A DNA stretch of 21,428 nt. Source: DATIJJ01 sp035478795 (GTDB taxonomy: Bacteria > Pseudomonadota > Gammaproteobacteria > DSM-16500). The stretch covers positions 1 through 21,428 of the forward strand of contig DATIJJ010000017.1 in assembly GCA_035478795.1 (NCBI GenBank), written 5' to 3'. Below are positions 6,891 to 14,960 of the stretch, one piece after another; positions within the stretch are counted from its first letter, which is position 1; each line of letters starts with the position of its first letter. The notes beneath the pieces were generated by a model. The model was not told the DNA's origin. It made no database searches and was given only the letters and a program-made list of their open reading frames with translations. The translations under genes and the position numbers were made by a program.

Positions 6891-8486
6891 CTAATTATAT
6901 TTATAAACACTCGCCTTGGTGGATGTGTGAATCGGTCCCACGACTTTTTCTGCATCAAAGGGATCACACAAACCTTCCTGAATCAGTTGCACCGCTCGCC
7001 CGTGAAAATCAAGCCAGCCATTTGCCAGCAAATATTTTTCCCAGTTCAATGTATCACCTTTCTGAATGAACTGACGTCCTTCCTCATCAACCCAGATCAC
7101 TTCGGCAATCACGGTGCGCCCTCCGACAGCACTTCCATGACAGGCCGGACATCCCGGACCCCGCGCACGCGCACTGTCAAGCACCTCTTTTCCGAGCACT
7201 TCTTCCCAGTGCGGCAGAAACGCCTGATGTCTTGGCGACGTTCGCAAGGGAATAGAACATTTTTGACAGACCGTGGGCACTAGCCGTTGACACATCAAAC
7301 AGCGCAACACACTGCTGTCGCTCAGCATGACAGGTGAAATATCCATGTCAACGAGTCGCGTGATAATTGCCGTTGCACGATTGGTGTGAAGTGTCGTCAA
7401 TACGAGGTGACCGGTAATGGATGCACGAATCATGACATGCGCTGTATCTTCATCACGCATTTCACCGAGAATAATCACATCCGGATCCATACGTAAGGCC
7501 GCTCGCCCCATGCTCGCAAAACCGCGATCTTCCTTTTCCGTATTGACAGGAATCTGTGTCGCTTCTTCTACCACTTTTTCAACAGGATCTTCGATGGAAT
7601 ACAGCTTTTGTGTACTCTCAACCATTTCCATGCAGGCAGCCAGTGTCGTTGTTTTACCCGAACCGGTCGGTCCTGCCACAATAATGGCGCCGAATGGCAA
7701 CTTCAACGCCATTTTAATAATTTCGACCTGTTTGGCCGTGTAACCCAGCTCTTCCAGGGTTTTGACATGCTCTTCGCCTGTTGCGAGAATTCGCATGACC
7801 ATATCAAAACCGCCATGCGCAGGCACACTCGCAAGACGCAACCGAATATCCCTGCCATTCATTTTTAATGGCATGGAGGCATCTTGTGGCACCAGTGGAT
7901 TGAAATGAGATGTCGCGTGATCGGTTTCCTTGTTGAAGGCGACCGACGCAAGTTCCCGACCCAGTTTTTCAGACCATTCCGCATAAACACGCAGTTCCCC
8001 GTGTTGACGCATACGAATTTTTGTATAGGTCTGTCTCACCTGGATGTGAATATCACTGACATTTTGTTGAACGGCTTCAAACACGAGATCGCGCAAGTGC
8101 CGTTGTTGATCACTGAATGTCGCGTTTGTTTCACCTTTCTGTTTTTTTGTCTGACCTTCCTGACCACTGGCAAGCAGCAATTTGATAAACGAATGCGTCG
8201 CAGCAAAAACAAAACCGGGATGAATGCCTTTGCCGAGCATCAGGGATTTACAATTTTGTACGGTACGGGAGGTGGGATCAGAAGACAGGATAGTGGCACT
8301 TTTTAGAACGACAATAGTATTCTGTTCCTTACACCAGGGTAACATTTCATCCATGACCCTGTCTTTTGTATCCAGATCAGCCTGGCTATTCAGTACCCTG
8401 GTTAAAGTTGCCGCAGCAAATTGTTCCAATTGATCCATTTGATCTTTACCATCAATTGCGCTCTCGGACGAAGTCACTTCTGCCAT
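6891..8486 (-). CDS. pilQ: PilQ-like type IVb pilus assembly ATPase (GspE/PilB superfamily)
   Basis: This hexameric secretion ATPase powers pilin polymerisation from the cytoplasmic face. Numbered from the chosen ATG (531 residues), an N-terminal region of about 125 residues without recognised motifs precedes the N2-type domain (QNVSDIHIQV). Walker A GPTGSGKT is at 272-279, the Asp box near YSIEDPVE at 296-303, Walker B IILGEMRD at 338-345 and the His box GHLVLTTLHTN at 359-369. The zinc tetracysteine region has Cys396, 399, 407 and 410, with a second pair Cys446/449. The open frame extends to a TTG at 8492. The ATG at 8486 fits better because AGAGG lies 8 nt before it but only 2 nt before the TTG. 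The gene is first in the pil cluster after gyrB, from which it is separated by a 41-bp-arm palindrome. A PilT-type retraction ATPase is less likely given the PilB-like zinc motif and context. Confidence 0.92.
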   Translation of the reverse strand: MAEVTSSESAIDGKDQMDQLEQFAAATLTRVLNSQADLDTKDRVMDEMLPWCKEQNTIVVLKSATILSSDPTSRTVQNCKSLMLGKGIHPGFVFAATHSFIKLLLASGQEGQTKKQKGETNATFSDQQRHLRDLVFEAVQQNVSDIHIQVRQTYTKIRMRQHGELRVYAEWSEKLGRELASVAFNKETDHATSHFNPLVPQDASMPLKMNGRDIRLRLASVPAHGGFDMVMRILATGEEHVKTLEELGYTAKQVEIIKMALKLPFGAIIVAGPTGSGKTTTLAACMEMVESTQKLYSIEDPVEKVVEEATQIPVNTEKEDRGFASMGRAALRMDPDVIILGEMRDEDTAHVMIRASITGHLVLTTLHTNRATAIITRLVDMDISPVMLSDSSVLRCLMCQRLVPTVCQKCSIPLRTSPRHQAFLPHWEEVLGKEVLDSARARGPGCPACHGSAVGGRTVIAEVIWVDEEGRQFIQKGDTLNWEKYLLANGWLDFHGRAVQLIQEGLCDPFDAEKVVGPIHTSTKASVYKYN

Positions 8487-8537
8487 GATCAAGGCCTCTC
8501 ACACGGAGTCGGGTTATCTCTCTTTCAAGCCAGTTGA

Positions 8538-8657
8538 AGCGGGGCGTGTCCAGAATGACCTGTCACTTATTGTTTTTAAAGTAAATCAAGGGAAACCGGC
8601 GCCCGAGAAGTCATTGTAAAAACAATAAGTGACAGGTCATTCTGGACACACCCTGCT
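8538..8657. repeat. Large palindromic element (41-bp arms) between gyrB and the pil cluster
   Basis: Arms 8538-8578 and 8617-8657 are inverted copies around a 38-bp centre. The inner 33 bp of each arm (8546-8578 and 8617-8649) are perfectly complementary by my base-by-base comparison. The outer 8 differ only at 8545/8650 (C/A) and 8541/8654 (G/T). The arm contains GTGTCCAGAATGACCTGTC. There is no coding potential and no clear target-site duplication. It looks like a non-autonomous miniature inverted-repeat element or a strong bidirectional attenuator. The same outer tips occur at 3813-3834. Confidence 0.9.
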
Positions 8658-8665
8658 ACTTATTA

Positions 8666-11083
8666 TTATACATCCAGGTTAATCACATCCAGCGCATTGG
8701 TTTCAATAAATTCACGGCGTGGCTCAACCTGATCGCCCATCAGAGTGGTAAATATCTGATCAGCAGAAACGGCGTCTTCAATCGTGACTTGCAGCATACG
8801 ACGGGTCTCAGGGTTCATGGTCGTATCCCACAACTGATCCGGATTCATTTCACCCAATCCTTTATATCGTTGAATCGTTTGACCTTTTTTGGCTTCTGCC
8901 ATGAGCCACTCCACCGATTCCGGGAAAGAAGTCACCCGTTTTCGCTTTTCGCCACGTTCCACAAAGGCATCTTCCTGAAGCAAATCCTGTAATTTTTTGC
9001 CGAGAGAAGTGATTTTCCTGTAATCCCCCGAACAGAATAAGTCTTTATTAATCAACAAGCTATCGGAAACCCCATGGTGAATGATATTCACTTTGGGCAG
9101 CCAGATATTTTTTTCCACATCATGAAAAACATCAAATGAATAACGAACAGGTGCATCTTCACTGGTCTGCAACAAGTGTGACATTTTTTCTGTCATTTTT
9201 TGAACGGTGTCTCTTTCAGACAAGTCATTTTCATTCAGGGCAGGCGCATAAATCAGCGCATCCAGAATGGCTTTCGGATAGAGTCGGGACAATTGCGCAA
9301 TGCTTGCGTTGACAGATAAATATTCCAGCAATAATTTTTCCAGCGGCGCGCCCGTCACAGGCAATGTGCTGCTGTTTGGAAATAAGCGTGCATTCTCAAG
9401 CGCGGATTGCACCAGTGATAACTCCAGGGCTTCCTCGTCTTTGATGTATTGTTCCTGCTTTCCCTTTTTAATTTTGAAAAGCGGTGGCTGCGCAATATAA
9501 ACATGTCCCCGTTCGATCAGTTCAGGCGTTTGACGATAGAAAAAGGTAAGCAACAGTGTCCTGATATGCGATCCATCCACATCGGCGTCAGTCATGATGA
9601 TAATACTGTGGTAGCGCAGTTTGTCCGGATTATATTCCTCACGGCCAACACCGCACCCGAGCGCCGTAATCAGCGCAACCACTTCAGCAGAAGAAAGCAT
9701 TTTGTCAAAACGCGCTTTTTCCACATTCAAAATTTTTCCCTTGAGTGGCAGCACGGCCTGATTTTTCCGATTTCTGGCCTGTTTTGCAGAGCCACCTGCC
9801 GATTCACCCTCAACAATAAAGACTTCGGACTTGCTCGGGTCTTCTTCCTGACAATCGGCCAGTTTTCCTGGCAAACCTGCCATGTCCAATGCACCTTTTC
9901 GACGCGTCATGTCCCGTGCTTTTCGTGCTGCTTCACGTGCACGTGCCGCTTCAATGACTTTTTGTACAATCGCCTTGGCATCCTGGGGAAATTCCATCAA
10001 AAACTCTTGCAGCTTTTCTGCAGTAGCGGATTCGACAACCGCTTTAATTTCGGATGACACCAGTTTATCCTTGGTTTGTGAAGAAAACTTGGGATCCGGC
10101 ATTTTAACAGACAGAACAGCCGTTAACCCTTCACGAAAATCATCGCCTGTCATGGCAATCTTGTCTTTCTTTAAAAAACCTTCCTTATCAATGTAATTGT
10201 TAAGGACGCGAGTCATGGCGCCGCGAAACCCGGCCAAATGCGTACCGCCATCTTTCTGTGGAATATTGTTAGTAAAACAAAATATTTTCTCGATGAAGGT
10301 ATCATTCCATTGAAGAGCAACTTCAACAGTAATTTTGTCTTTTTCCAGCGAAAAATAAAAAACCTTTGGATGAACAGGGGTTTTATTACGATTTAAATCT
10401 TCAATAAACGCTTTAATGCCACCATGATATTGGAAAAGATCCTGTTTGCCCGTGCGCTCATCGCTGAGATGAATTTTAATCCCGGAATTTAAAAAGGATA
10501 ATTCTCTTAATCGTCTGGCTAATATATCGTATGAAAAATGAATATTGGTGAATGTTTCCTTGCTGGGCTTAAAGCGTACTTCCGTGCCACGTTCAGTCGT
10601 TTCACCCACAATGGCGAGAGGCGCTTCGGGGTCACCGTGTTTGTAATGTTGTTCATGTACTTTTCCGTTCAACCGAATCGTTAAATACAAATCTTCTGAT
10701 AGCGCATTCACAACAGAAACACCCACGCCATGCAACCCGCCGGATATTTTGTAAGAATCGCTGTCAAATTTGCCGCCAGAATGCAGGACAGTCATGATTA
10801 CTTCTGCAGCAGAACGGCCTTCTTCAGGATGAATATCGACAGGAATGCCTCTGCCATTGTCTTTGACAGAAACAGTTTCATCGGCATGAATAACAACGTG
10901 AATTTCATCACAAAAACCGGCCAGCGCTTCATCTATCGCATTATCGACCAACTCAAACACCATGTGATGCAAGCCTGTGCCATCATCCGTGTCTCCGATA
11001 TACATGCCTGGACGCTTGCGTACCGCATCAAGGCCTTTTAATACCTTTATGTTCGATGAATCGTAGACTGCTGCACTCTTCAC
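8666..11083 (-). CDS. gyrB: DNA gyrase subunit B
   Basis: This 805-residue ATPase subunit of DNA gyrase introduces negative supercoils together with GyrA (not in the window). It aligns from end to end with the gammaproteobacterial form. The GHKL ATPase domain has FELVDNAIDEAL with the catalytic Glu at 44 and GGLHGVGVSVVNAL at about 115-128. The transducer region includes PDPKFSSQTKDKLVSSEIK. The Toprim domain has VEGESAGGSAKQ and DADVDGSHIRTLLLTFF. The C-terminal part includes the Gram-negative insert and QRYKGLGEMNPDQLWDTTM. E. coli has EGDSAGG where this protein has EGESAGG, a conservative change. The start is a GTG with GGGAG 9 nt upstream, 38 bp after recF. A single palindrome separates its end from the pilus operon. 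Confidence 0.99.
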   Translation of the reverse strand: MKSAAVYDSSNIKVLKGLDAVRKRPGMYIGDTDDGTGLHHMVFELVDNAIDEALAGFCDEIHVVIHADETVSVKDNGRGIPVDIHPEEGRSAAEVIMTVLHSGGKFDSDSYKISGGLHGVGVSVVNALSEDLYLTIRLNGKVHEQHYKHGDPEAPLAIVGETTERGTEVRFKPSKETFTNIHFSYDILARRLRELSFLNSGIKIHLSDERTGKQDLFQYHGGIKAFIEDLNRNKTPVHPKVFYFSLEKDKITVEVALQWNDTFIEKIFCFTNNIPQKDGGTHLAGFRGAMTRVLNNYIDKEGFLKKDKIAMTGDDFREGLTAVLSVKMPDPKFSSQTKDKLVSSEIKAVVESATAEKLQEFLMEFPQDAKAIVQKVIEAARAREAARKARDMTRRKGALDMAGLPGKLADCQEEDPSKSEVFIVEGESAGGSAKQARNRKNQAVLPLKGKILNVEKARFDKMLSSAEVVALITALGCGVGREEYNPDKLRYHSIIIMTDADVDGSHIRTLLLTFFYRQTPELIERGHVYIAQPPLFKIKKGKQEQYIKDEEALELSLVQSALENARLFPNSSTLPVTGAPLEKLLLEYLSVNASIAQLSRLYPKAILDALIYAPALNENDLSERDTVQKMTEKMSHLLQTSEDAPVRYSFDVFHDVEKNIWLPKVNIIHHGVSDSLLINKDLFCSGDYRKITSLGKKLQDLLQEDAFVERGEKRKRVTSFPESVEWLMAEAKKGQTIQRYKGLGEMNPDQLWDTTMNPETRRMLQVTIEDAVSADQIFTTLMGDQVEPRREFIETNALDVINLDV

Positions 11084-11121
11084 TCTTCGTTACTCCCAAA
11101 ATATAACTTCCAATCGTCTGA

Positions 11122-12237
11122 TCAGGGTGTACCGGCCACCGCCAATACGCCCGGGTTTTCTTCCTTCACACAACCATGTTTCACGTGGAACATTTTCATT
11201 TGAGCCTGACAGACACCGACCAGGGCTTCACGCTCCACGGCGGTAACAAACACCTGTGCTTTTTGTCTTGCAAGCAGCGCCATTAAGTAAGATCTGCTAT
11301 GGATATCGAGCTCAGAGGGTAAATCATCTATGAGATAGACGGGTCTTCTATTTACGCACTCCTGTAGCATAGCCCCTTGCGCGATTATCATAGCACAAAT
11401 GAATAATTTTTGCTGGCCTCTTGACAAAATATCCTTCACCGGAACCCGATCAATTGTCATCCTGAAATCCGCCCGATGAGGGCCCATTTGCGTATAGCCA
11501 GCAACGATATCCTTATCATTCGATCGATTCATAGCCTCTTCATAAGTCAAGGCTTCATCCCATCCCGGATAATAGACCAGCTTCAAGGCAGGAAGCTCAA
11601 TGAGGCTTGAGAGAACAGTCTGTAAAAAAGGCAGCAGTTGCGCGATACCCTCCCGCCGCAACGCATCCAGCACGGTCGCGCTTTTTACCAGCTCGGCACT
11701 CCATACAGCCACCTCTTTCCGAGACTTCCGCTCACGTAAAGCCGCATTTCGTTGTCTTAAAACACGCTCATACAGCTTCCAGGCAGGCAAAAAATCCTGA
11801 TTAAGATAAAATGCACCCCAATCCAGATATTTTCGGCGGAAATGAGGACCCGCATCCAGTAAATTGAAACAGCCTGAATTAATCAACAGGCAGGGCGTCA
11901 ACTCCAGTAATGCAGCAGAAGAAGCACTGTCATGGCCCGAAATACGAATTCGCGTGCCGCCATCGCGTTCACGCAGAACACCCACCGGTACAGTCTGTTG
12001 GTTTTCCGCCTGAATTTCGGCAAAAATGGAAAATTTTTCAGCTCCCTGGCTAATCACATGGTTCACGAGAGCGCTACGAAATGACCGACCACGGCCAAGA
12101 TAATAGATGGCTTCAAGCAGGCTGGTTTTGCCACTGCCATTACGCCCGTGAAAAAAATTAAATCCTTCGGCCATGGGATAGATACTGGCCGAACCCAGAT
12201 TACGAAAATCAGTGATATCCAGTCGCAGTAATGCCAA
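11122..12237 (-). CDS. recF: DNA replication and repair protein RecF
   Basis: This 371-residue SMC-like ATPase helps load RecA at single-strand gaps through the RecFOR pathway. Walker A GRNGSGKTS is at 31-39, the ABC-type signature LSRGQQKLF at about 278, and Walker B PVYLIDDLPSELD at about 303-315. The start is TTG (TTG GCA TTA CTG), which aligns with the usual RecF N-terminus (E. coli MSLTRLLIRDFRN). A weak GAGAG lies just upstream, and the gene is 10 bp after dnaN. The C-terminal motif M-F-H-V-K-H-G (349-355) corresponds to MFTVEKG of E. coli RecF, followed by a 16-residue tail. The codons for FHVKH together spell a perfect parS site, so this DNA carries two functions at once. The gene lies in the usual dnaA-dnaN-recF-gyrB order. 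Confidence 0.98.
   Translation of the reverse strand: MALLRLDITDFRNLGSASIYPMAEGFNFFHGRNGSGKTSLLEAIYYLGRGRSFRSALVNHVISQGAEKFSIFAEIQAENQQTVPVGVLRERDGGTRIRISGHDSASSAALLELTPCLLINSGCFNLLDAGPHFRRKYLDWGAFYLNQDFLPAWKLYERVLRQRNAALRERKSRKEVAVWSAELVKSATVLDALRREGIAQLLPFLQTVLSSLIELPALKLVYYPGWDEALTYEEAMNRSNDKDIVAGYTQMGPHRADFRMTIDRVPVKDILSRGQQKLFICAMIIAQGAMLQECVNRRPVYLIDDLPSELDIHSRSYLMALLARQKAQVFVTAVEREALVGVCQAQMKMFHVKHGCVKEENPGVLAVAGTP
11177..11192. other. parS: parS centromere site (ParB binding) inside recF
   Basis: TGTTTCACGTGGAACA on the plus strand, which is TGTTCCACGTGAAACA on the minus strand, matches the widely conserved bacterial chromosomal parS consensus TGTTNCACGTGAAACA at all 16 positions. 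ParB-CTP clamps load at such sites close to the origin and work with ParA in chromosome segregation. parA/parB are not in this window. The site lies in codons 349-354 of recF, about 3.6 kb from the dnaA start. Confidence 0.9.
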
Positions 12238-12247
12238 GCGTCTCTCG

Positions 12248-13357
12248 CTATAATCTCATCGGCATAATGACGTACAAACTATCCTCTTTTTCGGAGGATC
12301 TGAACACAACACCGCCATTGGGATCGCTACCGCAAGACCAATGAATGCTGTCAGACGAAATGGCAGACACCACATCCAGCAAATAGGTCACATTAAAACC
12401 AATTTCCATGCCATTTCCCTGATACTCCATCTGAATCATTTCTTCGGCTTCTTCCTGTTCCGGATTATTGGCAACAATGCGCAAGGTATCCTGATCCAGG
12501 TGCAAGCGTATTCCTCTGAATTTTTCATTTGAAAGAATAGAGGCGCGGGTCAAGGCCTGTTTCAATCCATCGCGACTGGCGGTGGCTGTGTTTTCAATAT
12601 GACGCGGAATGAGTTTATCGTAATCGGGATATTGGGCATTGATCAGTTTGGAGGTAAAAATAAAATCGGGGGACTTCACCCGAAAATGATTATCGCCTAT
12701 GCAAACGGTTACTTCCTGCTCACTGGCCGTATCCAGTAATCGCACCAGCTCCAATACACTTTTTCGCGGCAAAATGACCCTTGTTTGTGTAGAACCCACA
12801 TCAACAGAATCGGTAGAACTGTAGGCCAGCCGATGTCCATCCGTCGCAACACAACGCATAACACCCTGATTAATATCAAATAATGCGCCATTCAGGTAAT
12901 GGCGAACATCTTGTTGTCCCATTGCAAAATAGACCTTGCTGATCAGCTTTTTCAATCTGGCCTGATGCATGGTAAATTCAAGAGAGAAAGGGCTTTCTTC
13001 TACCGTGGGAAACTCATCTGCCGGTAATGTTGTCAGGAGAAAACGGCTGCGGCCTGAACGCAACACAGCATGATCTCCCTCTAACGCCAGCGTAATGACA
13101 GCATCTTCTGGTAACGCCCGGCAAATATCTAATAATTTCCGTGCAGAAACCGTTATCCTTCCTGACACGGATGGCTCCGTTAATGCGACATGCCCGATGA
13201 GCTCCACTTCCATGTCGGTCGCGGTAAGCGAAAGCCTGTTCTCATTTACTGTCACAAGAACGTTGGCTAAAATCGGTAACGTCTGTCTACGTTCAACAAC
13301 TCCGCCGATCATCTGCAAAGGTTTTAATAATGCTGCACGCTGAATGGTCATTTTCAT
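12248..13357 (-). CDS. dnaN: DNA polymerase III subunit beta (sliding clamp)
   Basis: This 369-residue sliding clamp is the ring-shaped processivity factor that tethers DNA polymerase III and other partners to DNA. Three tandem clamp domains of about 120 residues are all present. Conserved blocks include KPLQMIGGVVERRQTLPILANVL near the N-terminus (MKMTIQRAALL start), VATDGHRLAYSS in the middle, LSNEKFRGIRL, and NNPEQEEAEEMI with the classical end YVIMPMRL. The start is ATG at 13357, with a weak AAAGAG upstream; an alternative ATG is two codons in. It is separated from dnaA by 116 bp carrying an inverted repeat instead of being tightly coupled. It is followed by recF after 10 bp. Length is normal for the family. 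Confidence 0.99.
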   Translation of the reverse strand: MKMTIQRAALLKPLQMIGGVVERRQTLPILANVLVTVNENRLSLTATDMEVELIGHVALTEPSVSGRITVSARKLLDICRALPEDAVITLALEGDHAVLRSGRSRFLLTTLPADEFPTVEESPFSLEFTMHQARLKKLISKVYFAMGQQDVRHYLNGALFDINQGVMRCVATDGHRLAYSSTDSVDVGSTQTRVILPRKSVLELVRLLDTASEQEVTVCIGDNHFRVKSPDFIFTSKLINAQYPDYDKLIPRHIENTATASRDGLKQALTRASILSNEKFRGIRLHLDQDTLRIVANNPEQEEAEEMIQMEYQGNGMEIGFNVTYLLDVVSAISSDSIHWSCGSDPNGGVVFRSSEKEDSLYVIMPMRL

Positions 13358-13391
13358 AAATTATCGCTCTTTATCCATAGGGTTTCTCTTG

Positions 13392-13467
13392 TATCCGAGC
13401 CGCTATTATCCGAGCCGCGACCGTTAGGGAGCGTCACCGTCGCTTGCTAACGCGCGCGGCCCGGATA
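13392..13467. repeat. Family B inverted repeat between dnaA and dnaN
   Basis: TATCCGAGCCGCGACCGTTA (13407-13426) is matched as an inverted copy at 13448-13467 with 17 of 20 pairs across a 21-bp centre. A partial direct copy of the tip, TATCCGAGCCGC, lies at 13392-13403. The block 13407-13437 recurs at 21349-21379 with 30 of 31 identical bases. The GC-rich structure would fold strongly in the dnaA-dnaN transcript. No coding potential is seen in this gap. Confidence 0.85.
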
Positions 13468-13473
13468 GCCAGG

Positions 13474-14841
13474 CTAGGTCGTCAATGTACGCAAAAGATT
13501 GGTATAGTCTTCCTCAATATCCTGATTAGACTGTTTAAATTCCGCGATGACCCGACACGCATGTAACACCGTCGTATGATCTCGCCCGCCAAACGCATCG
13601 CCAATTTCCGGCAAACTGTGGTTAGTCAATTCCTTGGCAAGCGCCATGGCCATCTGTCTTGGACGGGCGACAGAACGGCTGCGGCGTTTTGACAACAAAT
13701 CAGCGATCTTGACTTTATAATATTCAGCCACGGTCTTTTGAATATTCTCAATGGTAATCAATTTGTCTTGCAGCGCGAGCAAATCACGCAGCGCCTCCTT
13801 CACAAAATCCAGCGTAATGGGCTTGCCTGTAAAATGGGCATTGGCAATTATGCGCTTCAATGCACCTTCCAGTTCTCGCACATTCGAGCGAATCCGCTTG
13901 GCGACAAAAAAAGCCACTTCATAAGGCAGATCAATTCTCGCTTTTTCCGCCTTGCTCATCAGGATCGCGACGCGAGTTTCAAGTTCCGGCGGCTCAACGG
14001 CAACGGTCAATCCCCATCCAAAACGCGATTTTAAGCGCTCCTCGACACCATTAATTTCCTTGGGATAGCGATCGCAAGTCAAAATCACTTGTTGCTGACT
14101 TTCCAACAGTGCATTAAACGTGTGGAAAAATTCTTCCTGTGAACGATCCTTGCCCGCAAAAAACTGGATATCGTCAATCAAAAGTGCGTCAACCGTCCGG
14201 TAATATCGCTTAAAATCGTTCATCGAATTGGTTTGAAGTGCTCTGACCATATCCGCCACGAAACGCTCGGAGTGCAAATACAATACTTTTGCATTGGGAT
14301 TATTGCGAACAATCTGATTGCCAATCGCATGCAACAGATGCGTTTTGCCCAATCCGACCCCCCCATATAAATAAAGCGGATTGTAGGCAATGGCCGGATT
14401 TTCACCCACCTGCAACGAGGCTGCCTTGGCCAGCTGGTTGGATTTGCCTTCCACGAAATTGTCGAAAGTAAAGTTTGGATTAAGATTGCTTTTATAATTC
14501 GGTATCTCTGCAACAACAGGAACGGGTTTTCCGGATTCGGCTGCAAAAGGCTGCCGGGGATCAACGGTTACTGTTTTGACGGTTGCGGTGACAACGCCGG
14601 AGCTTCCGATTTCGAGATAGACCGGTAGCGGTTCGTGCTGACTGAACTGGCTGACCAATTCCTTGATGCGCAACAAAAAGCGGTCATGAATCCACTCCCG
14701 CACAAAACGATTGGGCGCATAGAGCGTCAGCCTGCTGTCAGTTTGCTCGGCTTGTAACGGTCGAATCCAGGTATTAAATTCTTGCAGGGGAAACTCATCA
14801 TGCAAGCAACCCAGACATTTATCCCAAAGCGTTGCGCTCAC
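13474..14841 (-). CDS. dnaA: Chromosomal replication initiator protein DnaA
   Basis: This 455-residue initiator binds DnaA boxes, melts the origin and loads the helicase. Domain I (1-85) begins LWDKCLGCLHDEFP and includes FNTWIRPLQ. A short linker follows. Domain III (AAA+) runs from about NPNFTFDNFVEGKSNQLA (121-138), with Walker A GGVGLGKT at 160-167, Walker B LLIDDIQF at 220-227 and the sensor region GWGLTVAVEPPELETR. Domain IV (about 355-455) carries the DNA-binding signature GGRDHTTVLHACR at 418-430. The start is GTG (14841-14839) with GGGAG about 7 nt upstream. No ATG alternative exists because an upstream ATG is followed at once by TGA. It is divergent from polA across 71 bp. DnaA commonly controls its own gene, but no clear DnaA box is seen in this gap. 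Confidence 0.99.
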   Translation of the reverse strand: MSATLWDKCLGCLHDEFPLQEFNTWIRPLQAEQTDSRLTLYAPNRFVREWIHDRFLLRIKELVSQFSQHEPLPVYLEIGSSGVVTATVKTVTVDPRQPFAAESGKPVPVVAEIPNYKSNLNPNFTFDNFVEGKSNQLAKAASLQVGENPAIAYNPLYLYGGVGLGKTHLLHAIGNQIVRNNPNAKVLYLHSERFVADMVRALQTNSMNDFKRYYRTVDALLIDDIQFFAGKDRSQEEFFHTFNALLESQQQVILTCDRYPKEINGVEERLKSRFGWGLTVAVEPPELETRVAILMSKAEKARIDLPYEVAFFVAKRIRSNVRELEGALKRIIANAHFTGKPITLDFVKEALRDLLALQDKLITIENIQKTVAEYYKVKIADLLSKRRSRSVARPRQMAMALAKELTNHSLPEIGDAFGGRDHTTVLHACRVIAEFKQSNQDIEEDYTNLLRTLTT

Positions 14842-14889
14842 TCACATCTCCCAGGTTATTCCTCAAATAAATCTGACTGATAAACAGCG

Positions 14890-14902
14890 TGGTATAGTAC
14901 CA
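14890..14902. promoter_or_regulatory. Candidate back-to-back extended -10 promoters for dnaA (-) and polA (+)
   Basis: TGGTATAGTACCA is nearly its own reverse complement. The plus strand reads TGG-TATAGT (-10 at 14893-14898) toward polA and the minus strand reads TGG-TACTAT (-10 at 14899-14894) toward dnaA. Both are extended -10 (TGn) elements, without good -35 boxes. Predicted start points near 14905 (+) and 14887 (-) give leaders of about 55 nt to the chosen polA ATG and 46 nt to the dnaA GTG. Confidence 0.45.
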
Positions 14903-14960
14903 TACACTTCACATGACAGACATTCTTTTAGAAAGCACGCTCGTAAAGGGTTACACAACC

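Noticed and set aside
421..8486. Could the cluster be a type II secretion system or a type IVa pilus?
   Set aside because: The lipoprotein secretin, the TcpQ-domain protein and the PilO-type bitopic protein with a large cytoplasmic half point to the type IVb (R64/TCP) group. No GspC, GspD, GspL or PilMNOP-type IVa set is seen.
8487..8492. TTG start two codons upstream of the PilQ-like ATG
   Set aside because: The AGAGG ribosome site would be only 2 nt from the TTG but 8 nt from the ATG.
9930..9945. TTCACGTGCACGTG in gyrB resembling parS
   Set aside because: The CACGTG core is present but both outer halves deviate, and the bases encode a conserved alanine/arginine-rich stretch of GyrB.
13371..13379. 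TTATCCATA near the dnaN start, a one-mismatch DnaA box
   Set aside because: It is alone in the dnaA-dnaN gap. An origin would need a cluster, so it is not called as oriC.
14913..14960. N-terminal extension of PolA from the ATG at 14913
   Set aside because: No ribosome binding site, no match to PolA N-termini, and it lies almost on top of the predicted transcript start. The ATG at 14961 fits the family.
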